In this document: in pieces, positions 8,403 through 17,673 of the stretch
How positions within the stretch are numbered: the first letter of the stretch is position 1
How the letters are laid out: every line of letters starts with the position of its first letter
The notes under the pieces: model-generated
Database searches by the model: none
What the model saw: only the letters and a program-made list of their open reading frames with translations
What the model was told of the DNA's origin: nothing
Made by a program: the position numbers and the translations under genes
NCBI RefSeq assembly: GCF_910588715.1
Contig: NZ_CAJURG010000003.1
Coordinates: forward strand, 186,001-250,000
Reading direction: 5' to 3'
Length of the DNA stretch: 64,000 nt
DNA from: an uncultured Clostridium sp.
GTDB taxonomy: Bacteria; Bacillota; Clostridia; Clostridiales; Clostridiaceae

Positions 8403-9179
8403 TTATCCTAAACCTGGAACAATAACATTTTCACCTTTATCAGATGTATCTTCATCATCAGGAATTTCCGGTAATGTTGGTATTTCTTCCTCAGGAACAT
8501 CTGGAATTATTGGCCTATTATTGTCTGGTACATCTGGAGTTACTGGCTTATTATTATCTGGTATACTTGGTGGGATATTATTTCCTCCACCTATTTCTCC
8601 TGCTGGATTTTCTATTTCTTTATTAATATAAATAACTATTCTTTGTATACAATTATTAAAATAATATTCCATAGCAACATGATCTAATTCATTTCCCTTA
8701 TATTCAATTCCCTGTTCATATATATTTTCAATTGCTTTTAATAATTGTTTGTCTTTTGATTTAAATTTATAAGGAGAATATCCTTCGGTAACACACCAAA
8801 TTGCCACTTGCGTTGCAAAATATGCATTATCTTCTGTATCTACACCAATTTCTAGAGGAGTTTTATTTGGATATCCATTAGCCATCATACCAACAACTTG
8901 CTTTGCTGGTTTACCTACAAATTTAAAAGTTTGCCCTGATGGATAATCCTTTTCCACTTCTAAACAGTATCCAGGACCAATACTTGTATTTATTCTTTGT
9001 GCATCTAAATAAAAATTATCATATTCTACAATATTAAGTATTTTATCTTTAACATCTATTTTTATGTGATTAGGAATGGATATATTTTCTTTTGGCATAG
9101 CCTCTATATTAATACTTAAATTTATAATTGATATTAATAACAAAAAAGCCTTTATGAATTTTTTTACATGTTTATTCAT
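8403..9179 (-). CDS. Secreted thioester-domain (TQXA/TED) protein with Pro-rich tail
   Basis: 258 residues. A signal peptide-like N terminus (KKFIKAFLLLISIINLSI) is followed by a domain of ~150 residues. That domain carries the two marks of Gram-positive internal-thioester adhesins: Cys72 in GPGYCLEVE and Gln124 in TQVAIWCVTEGY. In characterised members these residues cross-link and react with host surface amines. The remainder is a Pro/Asp-rich stalk built on repeats like PDVPDNN. It ends in VIVPGLG with no LPXTG, sortase signal or membrane helix, unlike most members, so attachment to the wall is unexplained. The stop is clean, with no reading frame continuing past it. Confidence 0.8.
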   Translation of the reverse strand: MNKHVKKFIKAFLLLISIINLSINIEAMPKENISIPNHIKIDVKDKILNIVEYDNFYLDAQRINTSIGPGYCLEVEKDYPSGQTFKFVGKPAKQVVGMMANGYPNKTPLEIGVDTEDNAYFATQVAIWCVTEGYSPYKFKSKDKQLLKAIENIYEQGIEYKGNELDHVAMEYYFNNCIQRIVIYINKEIENPAGEIGGGNNIPPSIPDNNKPVTPDVPDNNRPIIPDVPEEEIPTLPEIPDDEDTSDKGENVIVPGLG

Positions 9180-9410
9180 AGTTATCTCTCCTATATATTA
9201 ATAATTTTATTTTTTCCATGTATTATAAATATATTTATTAAACATAAGATGAAGTTTATTATTTATACCTTAATAGTATTATTTTAGTTTTATCATTACT
9301 TAAGAATATATTCATAAATCTAATTTAGAATTTACTATTTATATTTTTCTTCTAATATTCTAATTTTAGTTTCCTATTTATTTTAAAATATATTCAATAT
9401 ATAATAAAAA
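9180..9410. other. AT-rich intergenic region upstream of the thioester gene
   Basis: No credible ORF. It should hold the minus-strand promoter of the thioester-domain gene; no clear match to consensus boxes was picked. Confidence 0.4.
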
Positions 9411-9452
9411 AGTTGTATCATGTTGAATTAAAGTTTTCAACATGATACAACT
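9411..9452 (-). terminator. Terminator of prfC
   Basis: Perfect 17-base stem (AGTTGTATCATGTTGAA / complement) with an 8-base loop. Read on the minus strand it ends in a run of six Ts, about 50 bases after the prfC stop. It shares its core with several other hairpins in this window. Confidence 0.85.
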
Positions 9453-9501
9453 CCTCTTATAATAAATTATACTTTATTGTAACTTATATATATTATTTAA
9501 A

Positions 9502-11097
9502 TTATTCTTCGTCTTTACCTACACCTGATAGAACTAATCCTTTATTATGATCAAGTGCCCAGTTAATTCCCCAGTCACTTTGGAATATTATTAAGTCTCT
9601 ATCTTTAAAGTCTTTAACTTTTTTCGCATCAGATGTTAAATTTAATCTTTCAATATCTCCATCATAGCTTTCAATCCATCTTACATATCTAAATGCAAGT
9701 CTATCCATCTTAATATCAACATTGTATTCATTTTTAAGTCTGTATTCAAGGACTTCAAATTGAAGTACCCCTACAACACCTACAATTATTTCTTCCATAC
9801 CAACATGGTTTTCTTTAAATACTTGGATAGCACCTTCTTGAGCTATTTGAGTAACACCCTTAACGAATTGTTTTCTCTTCATAGTATCAACTGGTCTAAC
9901 TCTTGCAAAGTGTTCTGGTGCAAAGGTTGGTATTCCTTCAAACTTGAACTTTTTAGATGGAGAGCATAATGTATCCCCTATTGAGAATATACCTGGATCA
10001 AATACACCAATTATATCTCCTGCATATGCTTCTTCAACAATTTCTCTATTTTCAGCCATGAATTGCTGTGGTTGTGCAAGTTTAAGCTTCTTGCCTCCTT
10101 GCATATGAAATACTTCTTCACCTTTAGTAAATTTACCTGAACAAATTCTCATAAAGGCAATTCTGTCTCTATGGGCCTTATTCATATTTGCTTGAATTTT
10201 AAATACAAATGCAGAGAATTTATCATCAAATGGGTCAATTTCTCCAATATTTGAATTTCTAGCAAGTGGTGAAGTAGTCATTTGTAAGAAGTGTTCTAAA
10301 AATGGCTCAACACCAAAGTTTGTTAAAGCTGATCCAAAGAATACTGGAGTTAATCCTCCTAATCTAACCTTTTCCATATCAAGTTCATCACCAGCAATAT
10401 CTAAAAGTTCAATATCTTCCATTAATTTATCATGAAGTGCTTCACCTAATATTTCTCTAAACTTTTCATCATCAACAGAACCTTCAATAGCTTCAACTTC
10501 GGTAGACCCGTGATTTCCACCATTGAATGCTATAATTCTTTGATTTTGTCTATCATAAACACCTTTAAAATCTTTACCAGAACCTATTGGCCAATTCATT
10601 GGATATGTTTTAATTCCAAGTTCTGCTTCAATATCTTCTAATAATCCAAATGGATCTTGTGCTTCTCTATCCATCTTATTAATAAAAGTAAATATTGGCA
10701 TCTCTCTTAATGAACAAACGTGGAATAGCTTTCTTGTTTGATCCTCTACCCCTTTAGCAGCATCTACAACCATTACTGCTGAATCAGCAGCCATAAGTGT
10801 TCTATATGTATCTTCTGAGAAGTCTTGGTGACCTGGAGTATCTAATATATTTATACAATGTCCTGCATAATTAAATTGCATAACAGATGAAGTAACAGAA
10901 ATTCCTCTTTGCTTTTCTATTTCCATCCAGTCTGAAACTGCGTGTGTTGATGCTTTTCTTGCTTTTACCGAACCTGCAAGTCTTATTGCTCCTCCATATA
11001 ATAGGAACTTTTCTGTTAATGTTGTTTTACCAGCATCAGGGTGAGAAATTATTGCAAAGGTTCTTCTTTTTTTAATCTCATTTATGTAATCAGCCAA
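9502..11097 (-). CDS. prfC: Peptide chain release factor 3
   Basis: 531 residues, the family norm. This is the GTPase that recycles release factors 1 and 2 after translation termination. G1 is HPDAGKTTLTEK near residue 19, the switch region is EKQRGISVTSSVMQF, G3 is DTPGHQDFSEDTYR, and G4 is FINKMDREAQDP. The C-terminal domain is complete. The ATG follows a GGAGG-like site. It stands as a single gene with its own terminator. Confidence 0.97.
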   Translation of the reverse strand: MADYINEIKKRRTFAIISHPDAGKTTLTEKFLLYGGAIRLAGSVKARKASTHAVSDWMEIEKQRGISVTSSVMQFNYAGHCINILDTPGHQDFSEDTYRTLMAADSAVMVVDAAKGVEDQTRKLFHVCSLREMPIFTFINKMDREAQDPFGLLEDIEAELGIKTYPMNWPIGSGKDFKGVYDRQNQRIIAFNGGNHGSTEVEAIEGSVDDEKFREILGEALHDKLMEDIELLDIAGDELDMEKVRLGGLTPVFFGSALTNFGVEPFLEHFLQMTTSPLARNSNIGEIDPFDDKFSAFVFKIQANMNKAHRDRIAFMRICSGKFTKGEEVFHMQGGKKLKLAQPQQFMAENREIVEEAYAGDIIGVFDPGIFSIGDTLCSPSKKFKFEGIPTFAPEHFARVRPVDTMKRKQFVKGVTQIAQEGAIQVFKENHVGMEEIIVGVVGVLQFEVLEYRLKNEYNVDIKMDRLAFRYVRWIESYDGDIERLNLTSDAKKVKDFKDRDLIIFQSDWGINWALDHNKGLVLSGVGKDEE

Positions 11098-11489
11098 CTT
11101 TTTTTCCTCCTAAAATTATTTATATATAATTAAAATTTTTATTCTTAATTTAACTTATTCATTATATACTTTTTTATTTAATAATACAACAATTCCTCTA
11201 AGTTTATAAAATGCTTGTCTATTTTCTAATAAACCCCTCTGCATTTCCTTCTAAAAATTCTTTAATACAATTTTTACTAAAATTTTTTATATTTATTACT
11301 CTTCCTAAATTGTTTTTAAACTTATATAAGTAATCTATCCTTTAGGGTGATATTAATTTAATATAAAATTAACTAAATATTTTTAAAAAACAAGAAATAT
11401 TTTTCATTTATAGAAGGATTTCCTCTTAATTTATAGAATATTATTTATATTGTAAAATAATCGACTATTATAGGAGGTGAAGTCAAAAT
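11098..11489. other. Divergent intergenic region
   Basis: 392 AT-rich bases between prfC (minus) and the Asn/Ser-rich gene (plus). No ORF of note. A strong ribosome site, AGGAGGTGA, lies at its right end, and a TATTAT box about 10 bases before it could belong to the plus-strand promoter. Confidence 0.4.
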
Positions 11490-12299
11490 ATGAATTTTAA
11501 ATCAGAAAAATTTCAAAATATTTTTATTGCATTTTTAGTTATTGCTATCATTTTAGTTCTTTCAGTTGATGTTATTCAAGCAAAATCAAATACTGAAAAT
11601 AAATTTGTTTCTATTAAGAAAAAATCTCCAATATTAGATAAAGATATTAAAGCTAATATTCCGGATAAGGATATTAAAGCTGAAGATATTCCACAAGTAG
11701 AAAATATAGATGAAACTAATTCTTCCAATACTGATATACAAAATAACAAGTATGATAATGATGAAGAATATGAAAACATAAATAATCCTGATTATAATGA
11801 TGATACAGATTCTTATAATCCTATTTATGTCCCTAATGCACCTAGTTCTTCTGTGAATAGTTCTAACAATAATTCTAATAGTGGAAATATAAATACTTCT
11901 GGAAATAATATAAATAACAATCCTGGAAATAATTTAGACAACGGTTCTAGCTCTAATCCAGGTAATACTCCAAGTATTGACACAGATTCTAAACCTGATA
12001 ATGACTCTAATCTAGATACTGACAATAATAATAACGATAATAACTCTAAACCTGACAATGGTTCTGATAGTGGATCTAATACAGATGGAGATAATAATTT
12101 AGATTCTAGTACAGGAAATGGATCTGAATCTGATAACGATAATGATTTAGGATCTAATGGTGATTCCGGAAACAATTCTGAAGATAATATTGATTCTGAT
12201 ATAAACTCTGGAAATAATAATAGCGAAAGTAATAGTGATTCTTATATCAATTCTAGTTCTGATAATAATTCAAATTCTACCAATGAGTCTGAATCTTAA
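11490..12299 (+). CDS. Secreted or membrane-anchored Asn/Asp/Ser/Gly-rich low-complexity protein
   Basis: 269 residues. One hydrophobic segment (IFIAFLVIAIILVLSV, residues ~11-26) acts as a signal peptide or N-terminal anchor. From about residue 110 to the end the chain is almost only Asn, Asp, Ser, Gly and Thr in loose repeats such as DNGSDSGSNTDGD. Such sequence is disordered, acidic and could bind calcium or form a spacer, but no catalytic domain is present. There is no LPXTG. Translation is supported by AGGAGGTGA before the ATG and by a terminator right after the stop. I recognise no family; function unknown. Confidence 0.75.
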   Translation: MNFKSEKFQNIFIAFLVIAIILVLSVDVIQAKSNTENKFVSIKKKSPILDKDIKANIPDKDIKAEDIPQVENIDETNSSNTDIQNNKYDNDEEYENINNPDYNDDTDSYNPIYVPNAPSSSVNSSNNNSNSGNINTSGNNINNNPGNNLDNGSSSNPGNTPSIDTDSKPDNDSNLDTDNNNNDNNSKPDNGSDSGSNTDGDNNLDSSTGNGSESDNDNDLGSNGDSGNNSEDNIDSDINSGNNNSESNSDSYINSSSDNNSNSTNESES

Positions 12300-12320
12300 A
12301 ATAACAATTATAAATTAATA

Positions 12321-12364
12321 AAATCCCTAGAAGAAATGTATTTAACTTTTTCTTCTAGGGATTT
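12321..12364. terminator. Bidirectional terminator
   Basis: 15-base stem AAATCCCTAGAAGAA / complement, with A and T tracts outside, between the convergent low-complexity gene and the ABC exporter. Confidence 0.9.
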
Positions 12365-12366
12365 TT

Positions 12367-14370
12367 TTATGCTGTTACTTCTTCATCTAATTTTGCTTTT
12401 CCAGTATATAATTGATAGTATCTTCCCTTTTCTTCTAATAAAGAATCATGGTTTCCTCTTTCAATTATTTCACCTTGTTCAAGAACCATTATAGCATGAG
12501 AATTCTTAATAGTTGAAAGTCTGTGTGCAATTACAAAAACAGTTCTTCCTTCCATAAGTTTATCCATACCTTCTGCAATAAGTTTTTCAGTTCTTGTATC
12601 AATTGAACTTGTTGCTTCATCCATTATTAAAACTGGTGGATTAGCAATTGCAGCTCTTGCAATTGCAAGTAATTGTCTTTGTCCTTGAGATAAGCCTTCT
12701 CCATCCCCTGTAATAACAGTATCATATCCATGTGGTAAATGCTTAATAAATGTATGAGCATTTGCAAGTTTAGCAGCTGCTTTAACTTCTTCATCTGTTG
12801 CATTTAAATTACCATATCTGATATTATCAGCTATTGTACCAGTAAATAAATGAGTATCTTGAAGAACTATTCCAAGTGATCTTCTTAAATCATCTTTCTT
12901 AATATCCTTAATATCTATTCCATCATAAGTTATTGTACCTGAATTGATTTCATAGAATCTATTTATTAAGTTAGTAATTGTAGTCTTACCTGCTCCAGTT
13001 GATCCAACAAATGCAATCTTTTGTCCTGGTTTAGCAAATAAGCTAATATCTTTTAATACAGTTTTTTCTTCATTATATCCAAAGATAACATTTTTAAATC
13101 TAACATCACCAGTAAGTTCTATTAGTATAGGTTCATCACTTAGAGCTACAGCTGATTCTAATTCATAATCTACTTTTAAATCAGTTACTGCCATTTCTGA
13201 TATTGAAGCATATTCAGATGCTGCTTTATTTCTCATTTTATTTGCAACTTCTACTGGAACCTTCCAAGCCCAATGACCTGTATACTTATCAGTTTCAACT
13301 AACTTACCATCTTCTTTAACTTCAACTCTTGTTAAAGTAACTTTACCTTCATCAATTTCAACTTCTTCTTCTAAAACTGTAAATATTCTTTCAGCACCTG
13401 CTAATGCTGCTAAAATCATATTCACTTGTTGAGATACTTGAGCAATTGGATTAGAAACTTGTTTTGTATATTGTAGATAAGATACTAATGACCCTAAGTC
13501 AAATGCACCTGCTATTGTCATTAACCCTCCAATACAACAAGTTACTGCATAATTCATATGAGAAAGGTTTCCTAACATTGGCATTATATATCCACCAAAA
13601 GTTTGGGCCCCAGTTGATGCCTTTCTTAATTCTTCATTATGCTTTTTAAAATCTTCTATTGCTTCTTCTTCATGACAAAATACTTTAATTACTTTTTGCC
13701 CTTCTATCATTTCTTCAATATAACCATTTAATGCACCAATATTTTTTTGTTGCATTCCAAAGTAATATTTACTTTTAGCACCAACTTTACTTATAACAAA
13801 TATCATTATTGCTAAGAATGTTACTGTTATTATAATTAATACTGGGCTTAAAACAGCCATCATTATTATTGTTCCCATAAATGTAAGGCCTGAAGCTAAA
13901 ATATTTGTAAAACTGTTATTTAAAGCTTCACCTACATTATCTATATCATTAGTATACAAACTCATTAAATCTCCATGAGTATTTCTATCAAAATAACTAA
14001 TAGGAAGCTCTTGCATTTTATTAAATAAATCTTTTCTTATATTACTAATAGTATTTTGTGCTACATGAACCATTAATCTTGAATATCCATAAGACGCAAA
14101 TGCACCTAATGCAAAAATTGTTCCTAATACTAATAGCATCTTAGCTAGTCCAGCAAAATCACCTGGTAATATATAATTATTTACTAATGGTTTTAAGAAA
14201 TATGATCCTGCTACCATTGCAATTGAATTTATAATTATAAGTATCATTACCATGATTAATTGTAATTTATATTTACCTAAATACCCCATTAACCTTCTTA
14301 ATGTTTTTTTCATATTTTTAGGCTTTGGAGGTCCTGATTTTTTATTACCTTTAGAACTATTTTTATTCAC
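12367..14370 (-). CDS. Heterodimeric ABC exporter subunit, catalytic (BmrD-like)
   Basis: About 667 residues. Six membrane segments in the N-terminal half are followed by an ATPase domain with GSTGAGKTT, signature LSQGQRQLLAIARA and Walker B VLIMDEATSSID, with the catalytic Glu present. An insert of roughly 90 residues between the two domains (around EVKEDGKLVETDKYTG) is typical of the larger partner of such pairs. I start it at GTG 14370, which overlaps the previous stop by 8 bases and follows AGGAAGGGG. An upstream in-frame ATG inside the previous gene is less likely. With the next gene it should form a multidrug or lipid exporter. Confidence 0.92.
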   Translation of the reverse strand: MNKNSSKGNKKSGPPKPKNMKKTLRRLMGYLGKYKLQLIMVMILIIINSIAMVAGSYFLKPLVNNYILPGDFAGLAKMLLVLGTIFALGAFASYGYSRLMVHVAQNTISNIRKDLFNKMQELPISYFDRNTHGDLMSLYTNDIDNVGEALNNSFTNILASGLTFMGTIIMMAVLSPVLIIITVTFLAIMIFVISKVGAKSKYYFGMQQKNIGALNGYIEEMIEGQKVIKVFCHEEEAIEDFKKHNEELRKASTGAQTFGGYIMPMLGNLSHMNYAVTCCIGGLMTIAGAFDLGSLVSYLQYTKQVSNPIAQVSQQVNMILAALAGAERIFTVLEEEVEIDEGKVTLTRVEVKEDGKLVETDKYTGHWAWKVPVEVANKMRNKAASEYASISEMAVTDLKVDYELESAVALSDEPILIELTGDVRFKNVIFGYNEEKTVLKDISLFAKPGQKIAFVGSTGAGKTTITNLINRFYEINSGTITYDGIDIKDIKKDDLRRSLGIVLQDTHLFTGTIADNIRYGNLNATDEEVKAAAKLANAHTFIKHLPHGYDTVITGDGEGLSQGQRQLLAIARAAIANPPVLIMDEATSSIDTRTEKLIAEGMDKLMEGRTVFVIAHRLSTIKNSHAIMVLEQGEIIERGNHDSLLEEKGRYYQLYTGKAKLDEEVTA

Positions 14371-16096
14371 GTAAACCCACCCCTTCCTGTTGAGATTTGT
14401 ATACATCTTTATAAATTTCACTAGTTTCCATTAACTCATCATGAGTTCCTATTGCACTTATCTTACCATCATCCATAACGATAATTTTATCAGCAGTAGC
14501 AACTGAATTTATTCTTTGTGCAATTATTATTTTAGTTGTATCTTGAAGATCTTCTGCAAATGCTTTTCTAATTTTAGCGTCAGTTGCTGTGTCAACAGCA
14601 CTTGTACTATCATCTAAAATTAACACCTTTGGGTGCTTTAATATAGCTCTTGCTATACAAAGTCTTTGTTTTTGACCACCAGACACATTAACTCCACCTT
14701 GTTCAATATGCATATCATATCTACCTGGTAATCTATCAATAAATTCATCTACACATGCAGATGATGCAGCTGCCTCTATATCTGCTTCTGTAGCATTTTC
14801 ATTACCCCACATAAGATTTTCTCTAATTGTACCTGAGAATAATGTATTCTTTTGAAGCACCATAGCAACTTCATTTCTTAAAGTTTCAATGTGATAGTCT
14901 TTAACATTAACTCCACCTACATAAACTTCACCTTCAGTTGCATCATAAAGTCTTGGTATAAGTTGAACTAAGCTTGACTTACCTGAACCTGTGCTACCAA
15001 TTATACCAACAGTTTCACCAGCTTTAATAGTTATATTTATACCTTCTAAGTTATTTTCATCGCTATCATCTTCATATTTAAAATTAACATTTCTAAATTC
15101 AATTTCACCATTTTTAACTTCAGTTATTGGATTAATTGGATCTTTTATATCTGGTTCTTCTTCTAAAACTTCAATTATACGTTCTGCTGATGCAACTGAT
15201 CTTGACATCATCATAAGAACCATTGAAAGCATCATAAGAGACATTAATATTTGGAAAGAATAAGTCATGAAACTTGTAAGTTTACCAACTGTTAATGTTC
15301 CTTCATAAACCATATTTCCACCAAACCAAAGAATTCCTATAATACTAGCAAATACAACAACTTGCATTACTGGCATATTTAAAACAACTATACTAAATGC
15401 TCCTTCAGAAGCTTTTAATAAATCATCATTACTTGCTTTAAATTTTTCTTTTTCTTTATTTCTTCTTACAAAGGATTTAACAACTCTCATACCAATTAAG
15501 TTTTCTTGAACTGTAGTATTTAAGTTATCTATCTTTCCTTGCATTGCTTCAAATCTTGGTTTAACATTTTTAATTATTAATCCAATTGCAATAGTAAGAA
15601 CTGGCATAGATACTAAAAATATAATTGCTAATTTTGCACTAATTGTAACTGAAATAATACAAGCAACTATTAGCATCATAGGGGCTCTAACTAAAAGTTT
15701 AATTCCCATTGTTAATGAATTTTGTATCATTGTAATATCTGTAGTTAAACGTGTAATTAATGATGCAGTACTAAATTTTTCAATATTCTTAAATGAATAA
15801 GTTTGAATTTTTTCATACTCTGCTTGTCTAAGTTCTGCACCAAATCCCTGACCTGCTATAGCTGCAAACTTTGATAATCCAATACCAAAACTTAACGATA
15901 TAGCTGCCATCACAAGCATCAATAATCCCATTTTTATTGTATAGCTCATATTTCCTGTAGAAATACCAACATCAACAATTTTAGCCATTACTAATGGAAT
16001 TAGTAATTCAAAAGTGGCTTCTAATGCTGCACATAAAACACCTAAAATTAATGGAGTTTTATATTTCTTCATATATGGAACTAATTTTTTTATCAT
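14363..16096 (-). CDS. Heterodimeric ABC exporter subunit, degenerate site (BmrC-like)
   Basis: About 577 residues with membrane domain and ATPase. Walker A is GSTGSGKSS and the signature NVSGGQKQRL. Walker B is VLILDDSTSAVD, with Asp in place of the catalytic Glu, the usual sign of the non-hydrolysing site in asymmetric heterodimers. The ATG at 16096 is 10 bases after AGGAG. A GTG three codons earlier is possible but sits too close to that site. It is translated just before its partner, with overlap. A MarR gene and a palindromic operator lie upstream, which suggests drug- or metabolite-induced export. Confidence 0.93.
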   Translation of the reverse strand: MIKKLVPYMKKYKTPLILGVLCAALEATFELLIPLVMAKIVDVGISTGNMSYTIKMGLLMLVMAAISLSFGIGLSKFAAIAGQGFGAELRQAEYEKIQTYSFKNIEKFSTASLITRLTTDITMIQNSLTMGIKLLVRAPMMLIVACIISVTISAKLAIIFLVSMPVLTIAIGLIIKNVKPRFEAMQGKIDNLNTTVQENLIGMRVVKSFVRRNKEKEKFKASNDDLLKASEGAFSIVVLNMPVMQVVVFASIIGILWFGGNMVYEGTLTVGKLTSFMTYSFQILMSLMMLSMVLMMMSRSVASAERIIEVLEEEPDIKDPINPITEVKNGEIEFRNVNFKYEDDSDENNLEGINITIKAGETVGIIGSTGSGKSSLVQLIPRLYDATEGEVYVGGVNVKDYHIETLRNEVAMVLQKNTLFSGTIRENLMWGNENATEADIEAAASSACVDEFIDRLPGRYDMHIEQGGVNVSGGQKQRLCIARAILKHPKVLILDDSTSAVDTATDAKIRKAFAEDLQDTTKIIIAQRINSVATADKIIVMDDGKISAIGTHDELMETSEIYKDVYKSQQEGVGLRE

Positions 16097-16220
16097 ATCC
16101 TTCACCTCTCCTTTATGTCCATTTTTTATATAAACATTGTGATTGAAATATCCTTAACTCTAATATATCAATCTCTATGCTTTTTACAGTTTTATAAAAT
16201 AAATTTAATATTAATTTAAC

Positions 16221-16242
16221 AATACATAGGTCGCTATGTATT
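16221..16242. promoter_or_regulatory. MarR-type operator upstream of the ABC exporter
   Basis: AATACATAG-GTCG-CTATGTATT: perfect 9-base arms with a 4-base spacer, about 125 bases before the exporter start and just after the marR stop. The same arms occur at the marR promoter. Confidence 0.85.
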
Positions 16243-16263
16243 CAAATTAAAAATAAGAGGAAA

Positions 16264-16707
16264 TTATTCCTCCATATTTTTAAGTGCTCTATATAATAAA
16301 TCCTTTAAAATTTTTATTTCTTCCTCAGTCATACCTTTAACTAATTGTTTTTCTATATTATCTGATCCAAACTTAAAGCTTTTACATATAATTTCTCTCC
16401 CTTTTTCAGTAACATGGAGACATTTATACCTAGCATCTGTACTACTTGGACATCTAGCTATCATTTTCTTTTCTTCTAATCTTTTTACTATGCCAGTTAC
16501 CGTAGGATTTGTAAGCTTTAAACACTTCTCTATATCCTTTTGAAACACATCTCTTTCAAATTCATTTCTATCTATAAAACATAAAATTTCATGTTGAACA
16601 CCAGTTAAATTAAATTCCGAAAGGTTTTTATTAATTTTATTAATAATCTTTCCATTTATAAATTTTATTAATATTCCTATGTGTTCCTTTGGATCAAATC
16701 TTTTCAT
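16264..16707 (-). CDS. MarR-family transcriptional regulator
   Basis: 147 residues from the ATG at 16707, which has AGGAG eight bases upstream; longer in-frame starts run into the operator. The winged-helix region reads FQKDIEKCLKLTNPTVTGIV then RLEEKKMIARCPSSTDARY, the MarR DNA-binding helix and wing with conserved DxR. Such proteins bind as dimers to short palindromes and let go when a ligand binds. Here two identical-armed palindromes lie at its own promoter and before the downstream exporter, so it most likely represses both. Exporter substrate and inducer are unknown. Confidence 0.92.
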   Translation of the reverse strand: MKRFDPKEHIGILIKFINGKIINKINKNLSEFNLTGVQHEILCFIDRNEFERDVFQKDIEKCLKLTNPTVTGIVKRLEEKKMIARCPSSTDARYKCLHVTEKGREIICKSFKFGSDNIEKQLVKGMTEEEIKILKDLLYRALKNMEE

Positions 16708-16720
16708 TTTCATCTCTCCT

Positions 16721-16768
16721 AATACATAGCATACTATGTATTTTATCATCTCATTTTTTATAAGTCAA
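16721..16768 (-). promoter_or_regulatory. marR promoter with overlapping operator
   Basis: On the minus strand TTGACT (16768-16763), a 17-base spacer and TAAAAT (16745-16740) form a promoter. The palindrome AATACATAG-CATA-CTATGTATT (16721-16742) overlaps the -10 box, so a bound dimer would block transcription. Confidence 0.85.
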
Positions 16769-16935
16769 TAAATTTAAATATATAATTATTAATATACTCA
16801 TTTTTAAGGTATTGTTACAAATTTATTTTTATACAATTATTTTTTACTAAAAAAGGATTCTAAAGTGAACCCTCTTTTAATTTTTTCTATATTAATATTA
16901 ATTGTTATTTTTATATTTAATTATATGTATTAATA

Positions 16936-17535
16936 TTATTTTTCTACTAATTCTTTAGCCTTAATAGGTTGTACTATAGATTTATTTATCCCAACTATTT
17001 TCATTATTTGCTCTGATCTTTCTTTAGTTGATCCAGTTATTACTGAATACTTAACATTTTCTGCATCTAAGAATCCTAATATTGCCTTGTCCACAGCTTG
17101 AGCAACTTCTTCATCTTGCCATCTAACTCCATCTTTTTTATAACCAAATTCTCTTGGTACAAAGAAAATATGATCATATTGTGGTAAATCTCTTATTGCT
17201 AAGCTATATAAATCATTTAATATTTCGATTTCCTTCTTAGTTCTTGTCTTATCTCCAAGCATTAATCTTCCATATATGTAAGGTACAAAAGTAGCATAGT
17301 CAGTTATGGCATAATCATGTCCATCCAAACTCTTTTCTAAATGTAATTGACCTAAATATATTCCATATTGTTCTGAAATAGATTCAATCATTCCTTTATC
17401 TCTTAAATAATCAGTGCTATATTCCGTAGCTACTCCTACATTTATGTCTCTAATTTTTAAGTCTACATATAATTGTTGAATTAATGTTGTCTTACCACAT
17501 CTTGGTCCACCTAGTATAGCAATTCTTACTGGCAT
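16936..17535 (-). CDS. P-loop ATP/GTP-binding protein (AAA_28-like), unknown role
   Basis: 199 residues from the ATG at 17535, which follows GGAGGAG; a TTG five codons upstream lies within that site. Walker A ILGGPRCGKTT sits at the N terminus and resembles the NadR-kinase-like/AAA_28 group. A Walker B-like stretch, QYDHIFFVPREF, is near residue 115. There is no membrane segment or extra domain. It is flanked by marR and manA on the same strand with wide gaps, so no operon partner is evident. Specific function unknown. Confidence 0.75.
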   Translation of the reverse strand: MPVRIAILGGPRCGKTTLIQQLYVDLKIRDINVGVATEYSTDYLRDKGMIESISEQYGIYLGQLHLEKSLDGHDYAITDYATFVPYIYGRLMLGDKTRTKKEIEILNDLYSLAIRDLPQYDHIFFVPREFGYKKDGVRWQDEEVAQAVDKAILGFLDAENVKYSVITGSTKERSEQIMKIVGINKSIVQPIKAKELVEK

Positions 17536-17646
17536 TGGTAACTCCTCCAAATATTTATATAAAATTTTTCTTTTTTATTCGTTTTAATGAGAAATATATT
17601 ATATCAATTATTATGTCAATTTTCAACGACAATTTTTGGAGTAAAA

Positions 17647-17671
17647 ATAAGGCGTCTCAAGTCCGCCTTAT
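17647..17671 (-). terminator. Terminator of manA
   Basis: ATAAGGCG / CGCCTTAT stem with a 9-base loop. On the minus strand it ends in TTATTTTTAC just after the manA stop. Confidence 0.85.
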
Positions 17672-17673
17672 AT

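Noticed and set aside
11825..12175. Minus-strand Leu/Ser/Pro-rich ORF of 116 residues
   Set aside because: Antisense shadow of the Asn/Asp/Ser-rich protein; low-complexity DNA opens this frame.
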